Assembly (NCBI GenBank): GCA_025766275.1
Contig: JAFKAC010000082.1
Coordinates: 179,001-243,000, forward strand
Direction: 5' to 3'
DNA from: Lactarius indigo
Lineage: Eukaryota; Basidiomycota; Agaricomycetes; Russulales; Russulaceae
Length of the DNA: 64,000 nt
The notes below the pieces were generated by a model. It did no database searches. It was not told the origin of the DNA and was given only the letters and a program-made list of their open reading frames with translations. This document shows positions 44,572 through 57,058 of the stretch, piece by piece. Made by a program: the position numbers and the translations under genes. Each line of letters opens with the position of its first letter. Position 1 is the first letter of the stretch.

Positions 44572-46386
44572 ATGCGACGGCGGACCTTGACGTCTCTCCC
44601 AGAGGAACTGCTGGTTAAGATCATGGAAGTTGGCGATGGGCGATCGGTACTAGCTTGCTCAAACGTGTGTTTCCTTCCCTGCTCCCTGAACAGCACCAGA
44701 AACTAACTATTGCCAAATAGACTTGTCAAACACTACGGAATGTCATCTCTAATACCTCAAATCTCGAATATCAGCTGGTTCTTGTTTCTACAGGAATGCA
44801 AGACTCAATGGGAAAGGATGGCCCTCTTTTACAGATAGACCGATTGCGTCTGTTGGGAAAATACATGTTTTCATGGCGCAATCTCCGGTGGTCGGAAAGT
44901 GCCGCGATACCCTTGCTCATAGGGTGGCAGGGGCCTATTGCAGTGTCGGGCAATGTCCTGGTATTTCGTAGACCACATCAAGGTATAGATACCTCAAGGG
45001 AGCTCCTGTGCCTCCGTACTCCGTCCAAACTACGTGGGGTCGATGCGGGTTATTGGAGACTAACATTGCCTGCAGAAGCTAGGGACATGTGTGTCGATGG
45101 TCTCCAAGATTTGCTCATATATCAATGCCCGTACGTTGACTTCTACTAGCATATCCCCTTTCAAAATCGTTTTTTCTTTCCTAGCGACAGCAGTCTTCAT
45201 GTGAGGAAACTTTCGACGGGAGGACCACATCCGGCGGTAAACCACGAGGGCACGGTCTTTCCTCCCGATGGTTGGAGGTCCCACCCAGACTCTCCCCGCG
45301 TCTGCGGTACCCATGTCGCCGTCACCTCAGATCAAGGGTTGTACATCTCTGCATGGGACTGGAAGTCCGGCGCTCACGTGTCCGAGTTTGTGAGTCGATG
45401 TTTCGGTCTCCCTTGGTAATTGGATCGTCTGATCATCGATTCGCCCTTCCCAGCTGGCTACTGCGCAGCAGCCATCTTTCGAGTTTCTGGACGAAAATCA
45501 TATTGTGTTCCCAGGTTCCGACGATCGTCAACTCTGCGTCTACAATATCCAGGACTTCCCTTCCTTTCGCACAAAGCCCTCCGCAAGCGAGCAGGTGCGT
45601 TGCTGCCAGGTCACTATCCCACCCTGCGGCCGCCAAGGGCTCCCGAAGCGCATCCACTTCAAGTGTAACACCCTCAGCACGGGTGAGTCTGCCGGCAGCC
45701 CGTTCTGTATGGACCCCGCGCAGCGGCTCCTCGTCGTGCAGGTCACGACACCAGCGACTCAAGGAGGAGAGCACGGGGAGGAAACGGTTGAGCTGTACCT
45801 CTCCGTGAGTGCACTACTCAGCTGTGTCAAGGCAATACGTGTGCCCGTAGTCGGGCAGGTCACACATCCGAACGCGCCGGACGTGGCGCGAGTCCTGCGC
45901 GCAACAGCCCCACATTTCGTCCTCCCGTCCGCTGTGCACCCCTCCTGCTTCAACGTGTGCGGCATGCGCGCGACCTTCTCGCGACCCACATGGCACAAGG
46001 GCCAGCTCGTCCTTCGTGTAGCTGACTTCCAAGCGGGACGCGTCGCGCGTAGCCATGATCTTCTCCCTGAGGCACCGCGGAGAGTGACTAAAGTCCATCC
46101 TTCCGAAGATGCGACGGAACCTGATGGAGGCCGTCGCAGCGGTCGGATCAGACAGGCACCTCGTGGAAGCGGTGTTGCGTGCGGGGCCGCCGCGGATGAA
46201 GGGAGCGCAAGCCATACAGTAGCGGTGAAAAATGCCCGGCCGGCGCAGCGATACTTTGAAAGGTCCGTTCCTCTACCTTGGTCGATGGGGGTGGACAGCG
46301 GCCAGTCCGTTTCGTCTGTTCTATGCGAAGACGCTATACTATTGTTCCAGGTACGTGATATGCACGTCAGATCCGGCAAGCTCTGA
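44572..46386 (+). CDS. F-box protein, paralogue 1
   Basis: Probably a substrate adaptor of an SCF ubiquitin ligase. The F-box is at the amino end: LTSLPEELLVKIMEV, followed across the first intron by ACSN-TCQTLRNVIS. Exons are 44572-44664, 44721-45130, 45185-45389 and 45454-46350. A further GT (GTACGTG at 46351) suggests a last intron, and the true end is uncertain; 46386 is the stop if that intron is retained. The middle has VSGNVLVFR, ELLCLRTPSKLR, GLYISAWDWKSG and FEFLDENHIVFP, all shared with paralogue 2. This carboxy part resembles the beta-rich repeat region of many mushroom F-box proteins. The order of exons and intron phases equals paralogue 2, so the pair arose by tandem duplication. 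Confidence 0.8.
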
Positions 46387-47371
46387 ATTAGGTCGCTGAC
46401 GCCTCTATGTGACCAGCTAATCCCTAAACGAAATATCATAGCAGACGCGTACTGTTATGTGTTCTAAGAGTCTCGATCACGCGCGGCGCAACGGAAGTTT
46501 ATCTTTGTGTAATTTTACTTGTGCAGGTATCTTGTTACGCAATCTGTGTTATACGAGAGCGGGAAATCAATGATTATGTTCGTCCATCCGGTGCCGTGAT
46601 AATAGTCGCCGACCCTGCTATACAGTAGATACAATGTTGAGCATCGGGCGTTGTAGTACCCTAATTCCGATACGGGAGTCGAACCCTAATTTAGTACTTG
46701 GACTCGAAGTGGTCTGGATCGCCTAGCCCACCCTTCATCGAGCTTCATCATTCCGGTTCGGACATCAGCGTTTCTCCAGCCATTTCCCGCAACTCAGTGT
46801 AAACACCAATCGAAAAGGGACCTTCGAACTTCTTGACCCACTTTCTTTTTTTTCAGACCCTCTTCGCGACTGACTAACTTACATTCGCCTGAGCCAGGTA
46901 CTTGGCCAGGTACGGTATTTTTGAGTGGGGTCCCGGGATGGCAATTACCGAAACGCTGACTCTGGGTCTACCCACGGCCAGCCAGGCCCAAACTCTGGAA
47001 CGAAGGGACAAGCCGTAAACCCGATGACGAGCATCGGCTGACAAGATAATTTCTACGTCTTCCAATCCAATCCCCTGAATCAGCTTGTATTAATACCACT
47101 TTGGGCTGAGGTCCTCCGAAACGGTGGCTGGGTGCCTGCGGCTGCCACAGCCCATCGGACACCGAGGGGTCGTCGTCTTGGTCGCTGTAGCTACAACCAT
47201 GAGCCCTAGCAGCACACCGGGATTCGGGGAAGATATTGGCGCCATGGTCTATAGTCGCTGTCGATCTAGATCCCAGTTTCTCCATCCGTTGGGGATCACT
47301 GGCTTAAATTGCCCCACCAGAGCTGCTCACTTCGTTCCCCCGATTCCCTTCCACGAACAATCCAGTACGAG
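46387..47371. other. Intergenic region between the F-box paralogues
   Basis: No gene is seen. The stretch includes the 3' flank of paralogue 1 and the promoter of paralogue 2. A tRNA-like T-arm at about 46670-46690 on the minus strand was examined and rejected. Confidence 0.4.
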
Positions 47372-49420
47372 ATGTCAGTCTCTTCTTCAACCTTCCTCAC
47401 CCTACCAGTGGAAATCATACTCGCGATCTTGGAGGACTGTGAATACCAGGAGATACTGGCCTGCAAGCTCGTACGTTTGCACATATTTTACTTCTCCACA
47501 TTTATCCTCACATTCGCCCCGGGAATAGACATGCCGACGCATGTATGATACCATCTCTGGGTCTATTAGCCTTCGCTATTTACTAGAGCTCGCAGCCAAT
47601 GGCATGCGAGACGACCATCGTTCCTCCCTAGGGAAAGTCCAGCGCTTGAACCTACTCGCGGAACACGAAACCGCGTGGCGCACCTTGTCTTGGTCAGACA
47701 ACACTTCCATAAGCTCGCTCGACGGCTGGGGAGAACCCGTCTCTGTGTCCGGGAATATCATCGCCTTCCGCAATGCGCGTGCGAAGCCCGACGCGTCCTC
47801 TGAAGAACTCCTCTTACTCCGTGCGCCATCGAAACTGCGCAACGTTCAGACGAAACGTTGGGTGGTCCAGCTCCCGCAAGATACCCAGGATGTCTGTATC
47901 AGCTCTGCGCAGGATTTGCTCGTATATCGGTGCGGGTATGTCATCGGTCCTTTTCCTCTACACCGTCATGTTCACCAACAGTGGTCATCTAGCACCAAAT
48001 CATTTCATTTCTGCTCCCTTTCGACAGGAGAAAAGCATCCTCTGGTCCAACACTCCGGCACTTTCGAGGCCTCCAATAGCTGGGGATACCGCGTTGGAAG
48101 TATGCGCGTCTATGGAGACAGCTTTGCCATAGCATCTGGGCAAGGCTTGTACATATCGACATGGAACTGGAAGTCCGGAGGGCATGAATCAGATTTCGTG
48201 CGTACTTTCGCTCAAATGATGTATGACTATCAACTCAGCTGAGTATACACCAATCAGATGGCGTCGCTCCAACATTCCACCTTTGACTTTTTGGACGAAC
48301 ATCACATCCTATTTCCGAGTTCGATCGATGATAGCATTTATGTATACGACACCCGTGCCATGCCACCAATGAACTCGAGGCGCCAAAAGTCGAAGGGAAC
48401 GCACTGCTTTGAAATATCCATGCCCAGGTTCTTGGGTAGTCACGCCGCGTGCACTATCAACCTTCGCTGCAACTCGCTCTCTGTAGGCCAAGACGCGTCG
48501 CCTGCCTCATTCCATGCGGACCCCCGTCAGCGCATGGTGACACTGCTGATCACCGCGAGCCCCAACCCGACGGGAGCGCATGGTCATCCGCGTCGAGGAC
48601 AATGCGAAATGCATGCGAGAGCAAGTGTGCTCCTCGCGTGGACGAAGACGCACCCGGCACCGCCAAACGCAAGCGTTGTCGTGCCGTGGTCAGCGTGGGG
48701 ACCCGCAGCCGCGCGGGTCGTCGTGCCACGGGTCGACGACACAACGCTGTGCGCATCCAAGTCCAAGTTCCTCGGAAGTGGCATGCGTGTGATCACTCCG
48801 CCGTCCTCGCGCAGCGACGGCACATCCGTCGTCACCGTGATGGACTATCACCCTGCACGCGTCTTTCGCGGCCTCCGAACCGAAAAGCAGCGATGGCACA
48901 ACAGTCACACATACCGGACCGCTCCGACCCAGATGCATGGGACCGTCGCGGTGGTAGACCCCGAACGGGACAACAGCAAACAAGAACCCACTATCAATTC
49001 CAGGTCGCGATCCAAGAGTTTACCTCTCCCTTCTGTGCGCATTCTACCTTCACCCCACAAGTCTCATGAAACTAATTAGCATGACCCCCCAGTTTACCAG
49101 CAGTCCTGGCGTACGCGGAATGTCCGTGACAGACGTGATAAAACACCTTGTGTTTGGCGGATGGAGCGGCTCTCCACAGCCGAGGGTGCGAGCGCCTGCG
49201 GTCAAAAAGCTGCAATTTCTTGAAAAGGATATACTGCTCCCTCAAGAACTGCAGCTTGACAATACCCGACCAGTTTTCGATGTGCTGTGCGAAGATGCGG
49301 TCATGTTTTATACTGTACGTCAACCTCTGGAGTACCTATCAATTTGCGACTCACGCATCCGTCCTGCAGCTTGTTCCCGGGCGCAACACAATCCAACACG
49401 CACATTGGTACACTTTTTAG
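47372..49420 (+). CDS. F-box protein, paralogue 2
   Basis: Probable SCF ubiquitin ligase adaptor. Six exons fit: 47372-47470, 47529-47935, 47993-48197, 48258-49003, 49101-49314 and 49370-49420. The F-box is FLTLPVEIILAILEDCEYQE followed by LACKL-TCRRMYDTI. Shared blocks with paralogue 1 are VSGNIIAFR, ELLLLRAPSKLR, GLYISTWNWKSG, FDFLDEHHILFP and VLCEDAVMFY. The last exon is short (LVPGRNTIQHAHWYTF). Identity with paralogue 1 looks moderate, with the region between LFP and VLCED the most divergent. No frame defect was seen. Confidence 0.82.
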
Positions 49421-49623
49421 AAACCTTTACACGTTATACTTCTCAAAGAAAAACTACACAATGCAGCAAAGCGCACTTGCATAATACATAAACTAGAATT
49501 GTAGCCCTCATCCACATGCATTACATCCTGTACTATCACGTCACATTCATATCGGTGACAATGCACTATTCATCTTACAATTGCATGCTCTGAAAAGGGC
49601 ACCAAAATGCGTCAAACTCCCAG

Positions 49624-51540
49624 TTATGGTGAGTCGGATGTAAAATGACGTACCCTCCCCCTCCCATGTCCTCTCACGTACTCCTTCCCGTGACCCGGGA
49701 CTCCCGAGGCTCCTCTTCCTAACTCCGCATCAGGCTTCTGCACCGCGATGCTGACACGGCGCCCGCGTCCTTGATGCACTCCACATACACCGAAATCTCC
49801 CGGGACCGCGGACCTATCTGCCGAAATGTGACCCACGTGACCCGCACCGTCCGAAGGGCGGCTCAAGCGCACGGCCACGCGCGGCGGCGGACTGAATGTC
49901 TCCGCGGAAGGCGGCACGGGGTTGTGGTACCGAACGGCACTCGCGTATGCCGCGTCGTGCGGAATGATGTGTGAAGGAGCCTCGACAAGTGGTACTGCAC
50001 CATATAGCGTTATCGGGTCCGCGGTGATGGGGAACGCAAGCGGGCGGGGTTGCTCGCCAGCGTACGGTGCTCGTATGAAGGGCGTCTGCGGCTGTGGGAC
50101 GACAGGCGTTGTTGCATGACCTACGGTGGGACGCCCACGCGGTTGCGACATTGGCAGCTTATCCACCTGCGGGTGCTTGAGCGGGCATACTTGAGTCGGG
50201 TAGCCGCAGCGCGGCCAGGTTAGGCACGGTGTGTACTTGATATCTATTGGAGAGGACAATGGGGACAAACGGATGGCGTGTGAGAACGGGTGAGAGTGTG
50301 TGCAAGTTGGACGTACAGGGCACGGTGTCCACAGGGTGGATGAACTTGCATTTGTCGCCAGAGTGTGGGCAGAGGCCTTGGATGTACCCCCAGCAGTGCG
50401 CGCTCTGGCTACTGGACGAGCGTACGGCGGTGCCGGGCTCAGCTACGGTGGTCACGGTGCCATTGTGTGAGGGATTATAGTTGCCGCCAACGAGCGTCGT
50501 CGAGCTGGGTGTCGACCGACCTGACGAGCCGCGATCCGGGGCAGGCACCCATTCCAACTCGGAATCGTGAATGCTATGTTATTCTATTCAGTCGCGTCAT
50601 TGTTGTGGAACAGGTGAGAAGCCTACAAGCAGCAATCGTCGCCCCAGGGACACCATCCACGGTTCAAGGTGAAATGCCGGCACGGCGTCGTCTTGTAAGA
50701 CATATCAACCTTTCGTGGGACAGTGACCGAGGGATTGGGCACTCCGTGAGTGTACGTCGCGACGGCCCCAGGGGGTGTTGCAGAGATAGGCCCTTCATGA
50801 TTATATCGACCTGTGGGAGATGCATTCTTCGGGATGTGCATAGAAGCGTATGGAATGGGCTGCGTATGTTTCAATCGGGGGGTCGGGGGTGTAGATGGAA
50901 CTTCAGGCCGTTGGCCACGGGAAGTTTTCGCCAAATTACTCGTCACCGTGGCCGTGGTTCCATTGGTGGTGGGAAGGGCATTAGCCATGGTCGGTGGTAT
51001 CATTCCCAGAGGTGGGAAGTCCAAAGGGTCCAAGTCGAGCTGGGGAATGGGAATAGAGTACTGCTTGCTCATAGCCTGGATCCTAGCCTTCTGGACCTCG
51101 ACTTGGCTTTCGAGCCACGCGCGATAAAACGCGAGTCCGTCTGTTGCTACGATAATATCAGCCGTTGCACAAAAAATCTTGTGACGAAGACGGATAGATG
51201 CACGCGCGATGAGAAAGTAGCTACCTTGGGCCAGAGCATTCGCATCTGAGGTGCCGGACGGAATGGCAGCACTGCATTTTATATCGCGCGGACCTGGTGC
51301 GAGCACTGCGTGTTCAATAGAAGGACGGGTATCCTGCGCATGGACCTTCCCGTCGCCGCACCAACCGCGCGTGCGTTGTTCGGGGGAGGAGAAATGTGCC
51401 CTTTTGGGGCCCGGGACTGGCGTCGGAGGCGGGGCAACTGAGCCTTTGAACGAAGTGGAGTAGAAGACATGAGTGGTCGTCGAATGTTGGAAGCGACAAT
51501 TGTTGATCGGACAGTCCTCGCGCGTACCATGTCTACACAT
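49624..51540 (-). CDS. CCCH-type zinc-finger protein with four fingers
   Basis: Likely an RNA-binding protein. The ATG at 51540 gives MCRHGTREDCPINNCRFQH, a CX7CX4CX3H finger. A Pro/Ser-rich linker and a helical segment (YRAWLESQVEVQKARIQAM) follow. Finger 2, CRHFTLNRGWCPWGDDCCFIH, is completed across an intron (about 50574-50626). Finger 3 is CWGYIQGLCPHSGDKCKFIH. Finger 4, CLTWPRCGYPTQVCPLKH, follows a second intron (50244-50316, donor GTACGT). Splicing completing a finger supports the model. The carboxy end is uncertain, because the frame from about 49850 to 49624 has an unlikely composition and an intron may start near GTGCGGG at about 49845. Confidence 0.72.
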
Positions 51541-52427
51541 TTTAGCTAGAGGGTATAGCATCAGTATTGTGCGGGCTGGCGCAAAAGTGACGACCCAAAC
51601 GAACAAATCGGTTTAAACTTGGACTGCATTGTGACAGTAGTTGAAGGGTGTTTCGGAGGGAGATGATAACTGACAGATTGGAGCAAGGAAATGAGACGGT
51701 CGCCCCCATCTTATATAAATGAGCACGAACACAAACGGCCAGGCCACACCTGCCTGTGGTGGGGTCGATTTAGTATGGCAGCTTGCGTGAGGTGGACAGT
51801 GACACAAGTGACTGACTTTGACGATTGTGGCTGGCACACCAGATGGCCATTGTTCGCTGGGTGTGGCAAGATTGACACGTGGACAACACAATCTATCAAG
51901 AGAACACAGGTTTCGTATCGTGGATAAACGGCAGTTGGGTATCTAGGAAGTAGAGATTCAACCCCATTGCTTGCGCAGCGACGAGGAGGACGCAAGAGGA
52001 ATGTCTCGGAGGTTGGAAGCAAGGACTCGGAACCGGGTTTCCGAGGCGCGGACCGAGTGTGGACCGAGCTGTCCGGATTATGTAACAATGTGAAGTACCG
52101 GTCAAACGCTGACGTTCAACTTGAAGTTGGTTTCTCATTCTAACCTAGCCGCTACGACTGTATATTCAGTTTCGAATTGGTCCCATCAAATTCCTGAGTC
52201 CTGAGTCCTGGGGAAAGTCACAGGCTGCAGTTCTACGAGTCCCGTGATTCTAAATATCTGGTGTGCACTGGCAATGTACGGGATACAACTATTGAAAATA
52301 AGTGCTGTATATGATCCCTGGGAATTAAGGAAACGAGCCCCATTCTCCTCACAACTCTATGTTCTTGGTGTATCAAAGGCGTGACTTGGGGTAACCCGCG
52401 ATGACACAGGAACGGGTCGCGTGATGC
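51541..52427. other. No supported gene
   Basis: Divergent short frames only. The region probably holds the promoter of the CCCH gene and the 3' flank of the MDP-1 gene. Confidence 0.4.
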
Positions 52428-53464
52428 TCACAGAGTCTTGCCGTCTTGGGCGCTACTACTGGCGGACTCGTCGAGAGAGACTTCTGGGTTCCGGCTCCTC
52501 CAACTCGCTAAGCCCTTCTCGAAAGTAGCATTGTCGAGACCGCGAGGAACCAATTGGAAGGTGACACCTTGGGAAGGCAAGGTATTAAGCATCACTCAGA
52601 TAACTCGGATGTCTGGGAGATAACTCACCTAGGGATTCGACCTCTTTGTTTCGTAACTCATCGTCGAAAAATAACTGAGACACGACAATTCATATAAGAG
52701 GGAAGAGAAAACGGCGTGAACTGGCCAAGTTACCATCTCAGAATATGAAATCCCCGTCTTTTTATGCAGTTGTTTGAAATGGGCAATCTTGGAACCTAAT
52801 CGTAGAGTACCATGTGTTGTGAGTAGTCCGCCGATCAAGTATTGGTTCGGTTCAAGTACCAACGCACCAGGATATATCTCTTTCTGGTCAAAGAACTGGG
52901 TAGCAGGCATGACCCGTGATCCATTGTCTCCGGCCTTCGGGGGTACAAGTAGTAGAGAGAGAGCTTGGCGAGCGCTTGACGAATGATCTGCTATTCAGAG
53001 GAGTACATGCTATACGCCATAGAGCACTCACAGAGCAGAAGCCGTCGTCCGAGAGCACGCTGCTATCACGACGCCCGCGGCACGCAATCTATGCAGAATC
53101 TGTGGGACGTCATCGTAGAAGGCGACTATGTCACCATATCTAGAGCATCCGACTTAGATATTGCTTGCCAGAACCTGAACAGGACTGGTAGTACTAGGAG
53201 GACGTACTTGTCGTGAACTTCATTTAATGTGTCCCCATCACGCTTCAATGAAGCTACAACGGACAAGAGAATGTCAGTGAAGTATGCCGGCCCTAGCAAA
53301 ATTTTGTTAAATCCCCGCGGAACGTACAGCTAATATGGGTATCGATCCACAATGGCCAGAGGGTATAACTGCATGGAATATATCAGCCGAGCTTACTGGT
53401 AAAAACATCGAAGAACCGACTCCAAATCAAATGCAATGAGCTTCGGAAGTCTGTCAATGGTCAT
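52428..53464 (-). CDS. MDP1: Magnesium-dependent phosphatase 1 (MDP-1), HAD superfamily
   Basis: A HAD-type phosphatase acting on small phosphorylated metabolites or phosphotyrosine; the related mammalian enzyme is reported to act on fructosamine phosphates. Eight exons on the minus strand: 53464-53421, 53368-53328, 53253-53208, 53139-53032, 52974-52868, 52795-52734, 52674-52629 and 52567-52428. They add to 594 bases, 197 residues, normal for the family. Motif I, FDLDYTLWP, is built across intron 1 (GA|T codes the second Asp). Motif II is CSRT in VIAACSRTTASAL. Then come EFFDQ-like FFDQKEIYPG, GSKIAHFKQLH, motif III LFFDDELRNKEV and GVTFQLVPRGLD. All introns are short and GT-AG. No defect was seen. 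Confidence 0.9.
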
Positions 53465-53644
53465 CAGATCTCAAGGTGAAGTGGAGAAGAGCGCCCAAAG
53501 CGAACAACCTGTCCATGGGACCGTGAGCATTACGATTCCTCCGAGTCATGTCGCCCGATTCGAGATATCACGTGGTTCACGGACCGAGTCCGAAATTGTC
53601 AAACGCGTACAATACTGTAACCTGGATTCTCTTTCTCTGACGAG

Positions 53645-55587
53645 ATGGCCAAAGAACCTCTTCTTGATACCAGGAACCCTTGTTACTCTTCCACAGAGTC
53701 CGCATCGTCATTCCTCAAGAATATCTCTGGCTCATTCGTTGGCCCACCTGCCTCACGCGAGCAATACCTCCTCTCCTTTTTAGCTCGGCTGGTTTATCCC
53801 TCTCCTGGGATCGCAGAAGACCTTATTGCCTCTTCGGGTTTTCTGTTATCCCCATACACCCTTTCGAAACGGATTTCTCACACTAGGGCTCCTTCGTCGG
53901 ATGACGTTTTTGCACCTTTTTCCCCCACTATAGGCGTCCGCCGCTCCTTTCAGTCGCTGTCACTGCCACTTCCCGATGTGCCCGCTAAGCGTCCGGCATC
54001 TCTTTTAAACAATAACGGAGATTCTCGACCTCGTTCGTCTCTTGTTCTTGGGCTAAGTCTAGGAAAGCGCGAGTATGCATCTCTCTCCTCCCAGTCGCCC
54101 ACCTTCAGCGACCTCTGCGGCTCCTCGAAGCGCATGCGTTCATCCCTAATACTTGACCAATCTTCTTTTGAAGTAGCTAAAGCAGACCCATTTGTCAATC
54201 TCGCGCATTTGGACAGGTTGTACTCCGCTGATGTAGAGTTGGATGTCCTAGACGCTAGTCGTGTATCTCCCTCGAACAGCGTCCATTCTCCTGTTCTTGT
54301 CCAAGGTTCGTGTTTCCGGTATGGGATTATACAGGTGTCCCGAGTCCAGACTTGGCACCGTGTGTCCTCGCATATATGCTGTGCCTAGGTTGTCCCACGC
54401 GCCACTTCTCATCTCTTGGAGAAGTTTTTTTTTCCCTTCCAGTGCTGACGAAACTCCTCTTTCAGAGGGTTCTTCTCTGACTCCTAGATATATAGCCTCA
54501 TTTCGTCCGTCTTCCCAGTTAATCGACCAACTCAAGAAGGAGCTAGCACGGAAAGGGCTCGAATGCGAAGTCAAATCCTGCAGTTCTGTTAATTTGCAAA
54601 GAGTAGTAGATATATTGGCAGATGGCGGTATGATGACTAGCTTGCGCGGATAGTCATTTGCTATATTGTGACAGGTCACCTCAACGCGCGTTTACTTGAA
54701 TTACTGGGTCAATCCCCTATCAGGCGCCTTAACCTCCAGAGTTCCCTCACTGGCCTCAACCCTTACGAGTTGGATAATGTTCTACAGGGTGCGTAAAGAG
54801 CGCGAAGCTACATGTACTTCGTAATATCTTGGCACTCACTAGTGTTTCGAAAACTACACACTTTCCGCTCTCTCTCGATACTTGTGCTCGAAGATGTTCC
54901 CTTGACGGACGACGATCTCCTGCATATTCACCACCTGCCGAGTCTCGAGGAATTAAATCTGAATTGTACTGGCGTCTGTGACATTGGGTACGCACCGCTC
55001 TGCCGGCGCCTCTACTTCCTTTTATCTTTCTGCTAGGATCTTCTACCTCGTTGCCTTGCGTCGTACACTCACTTCTCTCACGCTACGCGGCAACAGATCA
55101 GTCACAGATAATGCCTTTCCTGCTTTATTGTTACTTTCACGCCTAAGGTTGCTTGGCCTTCGTGGCACAATAATCAGCATGACTGGTCTCCGCCGTCTTA
55201 TTTCATTTTCTGACTATCTCTTCCTCGACGTCCCAGCAGATTGTGAGGCATATATCGACAGTAAGTCCCGCATTCCTTCCGCCCTTGATTGCACTAACGG
55301 TCGGAGAAGCGCTGCATACACAATACCTCCTTTCACCTCTCCCGCCCCTCATTACGCAGCCCGAGGTGGCATGTACACTTGAGCTCGCTGCTCTCAAGCG
55401 TAACTTATCTGCCCACGCGGCGTACAACCCGGCCATCAGCACAACTGGAAACAAATCCATCTTGTGCGCGCAGCTTATCGCCCTCCTAGAAAGGCGCCGA
55501 GGTGACTTGGCGGTGCGTGAGATGGTGTGGCGGAGCCGCGAACCGGAGGATGGTCTAGAGCGCGACAAGTCTCCCGAGGATACCTGA
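53645..55587 (+). CDS. Leucine-rich repeat protein
   Basis: Six exons fit: 53645-54318, 54443-54627, 54675-54788, 54843-54987, 55037-55260 and 55307-55587. The amino half is Ser/Pro-rich with several basic patches (KRPAS, SKRMRS), perhaps disordered. The carboxy half has leucine-rich repeats: LLELLGQSPIRRLNLQSSLTGL, FRSLSILVLEDVPLTDDDL, LPSLEELNLNCTGVCDIG and LTSLTLRGNRSVTDNAF. The last exon has a basic, helical end with RNLSAHAAYNP and IALLERRRGDLAVREM. The repeats suggest a protein-protein interaction role, and the partner is unknown. The start codon is the first ATG in the frame and could be further upstream. Confidence 0.72.
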
Positions 55588-57058
55588 GGCCCTAAAGCGT
55601 CCTGGGTCATCGAAAATTGGGAGTTAGTAGAAGGACGCTGGATGTATGGTTCGCATGGCAATAGCGCCCCAACATTTGCAGCTATGTCTTTTTATTTGCA
55701 AAAAAACAGCATTGCCTTGATACGTCCGGATTGAATCCTTCTGCCTTACCGACGGATGGTTTGAATGCTTAAATAGCAACTGCGTGGGCCTCGCACCGGG
55801 AGACCAACCCATGTCATCTAATCCAATTTTTGCAATGGGCAAGTCCGCGAAAACACAGCTTCCTTTGGACCTTCGCCACAGATGGCCGAGGAATTTAACC
55901 ACGGCCAAATGGACAAAACTCAACTCCTGCTCCTTAATAACGAACAGCATGTGGACGAATTCGGCAAGACGTAGGCTAAGAAAAACGGATCTGTACCAAA
56001 TAAATCTCTCTTCCGCAACTGCGTCGCACAGCAGTGTACGGAATGGAAAACGTATATGTAGCCCGGGTAAAAAGTTCCTAGGAAGTCATAACTTTCTCTC
56101 TTTTTTTTTGGATCCGTCATAGCTTTCTCCCCTGGGTTGTGTGAGAAGAATCAACTGACAAACCGGATCGGCTCTCGGGAACCATCGATCACCGACCAAG
56201 TCACCTACATCGGACTCCCGAAACTCGGGGTCGCACACGGAATTTAACTACGAATCCTCGAGATAGAATGTCGGTATATGCTCTCTAGTCGAAGTGAGGT
56301 TTTTCTGTACAAGTAGTAACTCGTCTGAGGCGGCGGAGTGGGGAACGAGCGGACCTGCCCGGGCGATTTCGTACCTTTTTCGCATTGCCACAAAGCGTCA
56401 CGTGGTAGCGACGTGGTAATTTCGAGTTTCCGTGACCGGAGTTCCGAGAAGAATATCTGAAGGCTTGGAAAATAGCACCGGATAGTCCGGACCAACTTGA
56501 AAGAGTACGATCCCGTCACTGTATGAACTGGATGTGTCGTAGATGATATCGCCTTCCTCTACCGCAATCATCTCCGCCTCGGGAGTCGGGACGCGTGCTG
56601 GTTCTGCTGGACTGCCCACTGCCCTTCTCTCGAGTCCCTGCAACGATCCGAGGTTCCGCCGGACACCGGCACTTGAAGAATCCCAGGCAGATCTGACCGT
56701 ACACTCCTGTTAGCAAGGTACACAAAACGCAGAATCGAACCGACGCGAATTTGACTAAAACCTGTAGTTTTGGCGCAAGGGTGGGGACACACGGCATCTT
56801 GACTGGCATGCCACCCTTAATCATGATGCCACTGTGACCATGCTGACCAAGTCAGCGCCCCCAATTCCCCACGCGCGTGCCTGAACAACCTGGGACCAAT
56901 TCGCGGGGGGCTATGGATGCATCGCTTTCAATCTCAGCTGTCCCCAAGGAGGCTGCGCTACGGTAATGCACAATGTGCAGCCGTTTCTTTTCTGACTAGA
57001 TCTCCGGATACCCACGGTCCCCTTACCATCGCCATCGCCTTTCCCTCGTTTACCCAGC
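55588..57058. other. No firm gene; weak minus-strand frame at 56398-56643
   Basis: A minus-strand frame reads MIAVEEGDIIYDTSSSYSDG and ends NYHVATT; its composition is protein-like, but no start, upstream exon or family is recognised. On the plus strand, a short frame at about 55880-56060 (MAEEFNHGQMDK, then FRNCVAQQCTEW) could be coding if a TAG at 55971 is in an intron. Neither is supported further. Confidence 0.25.

Noticed and set aside
45759..46439. Minus-strand frame of 226 codons
   Set aside because: It is antisense to F-box paralogue 1, whose exons and introns match paralogue 2.
46660..46760. tRNA-like T-arm GGTTCGACTCCC on the minus strand
   Set aside because: No matching acceptor stem, D-arm or anticodon arm could be folded around it, and the T-stem has mismatches.
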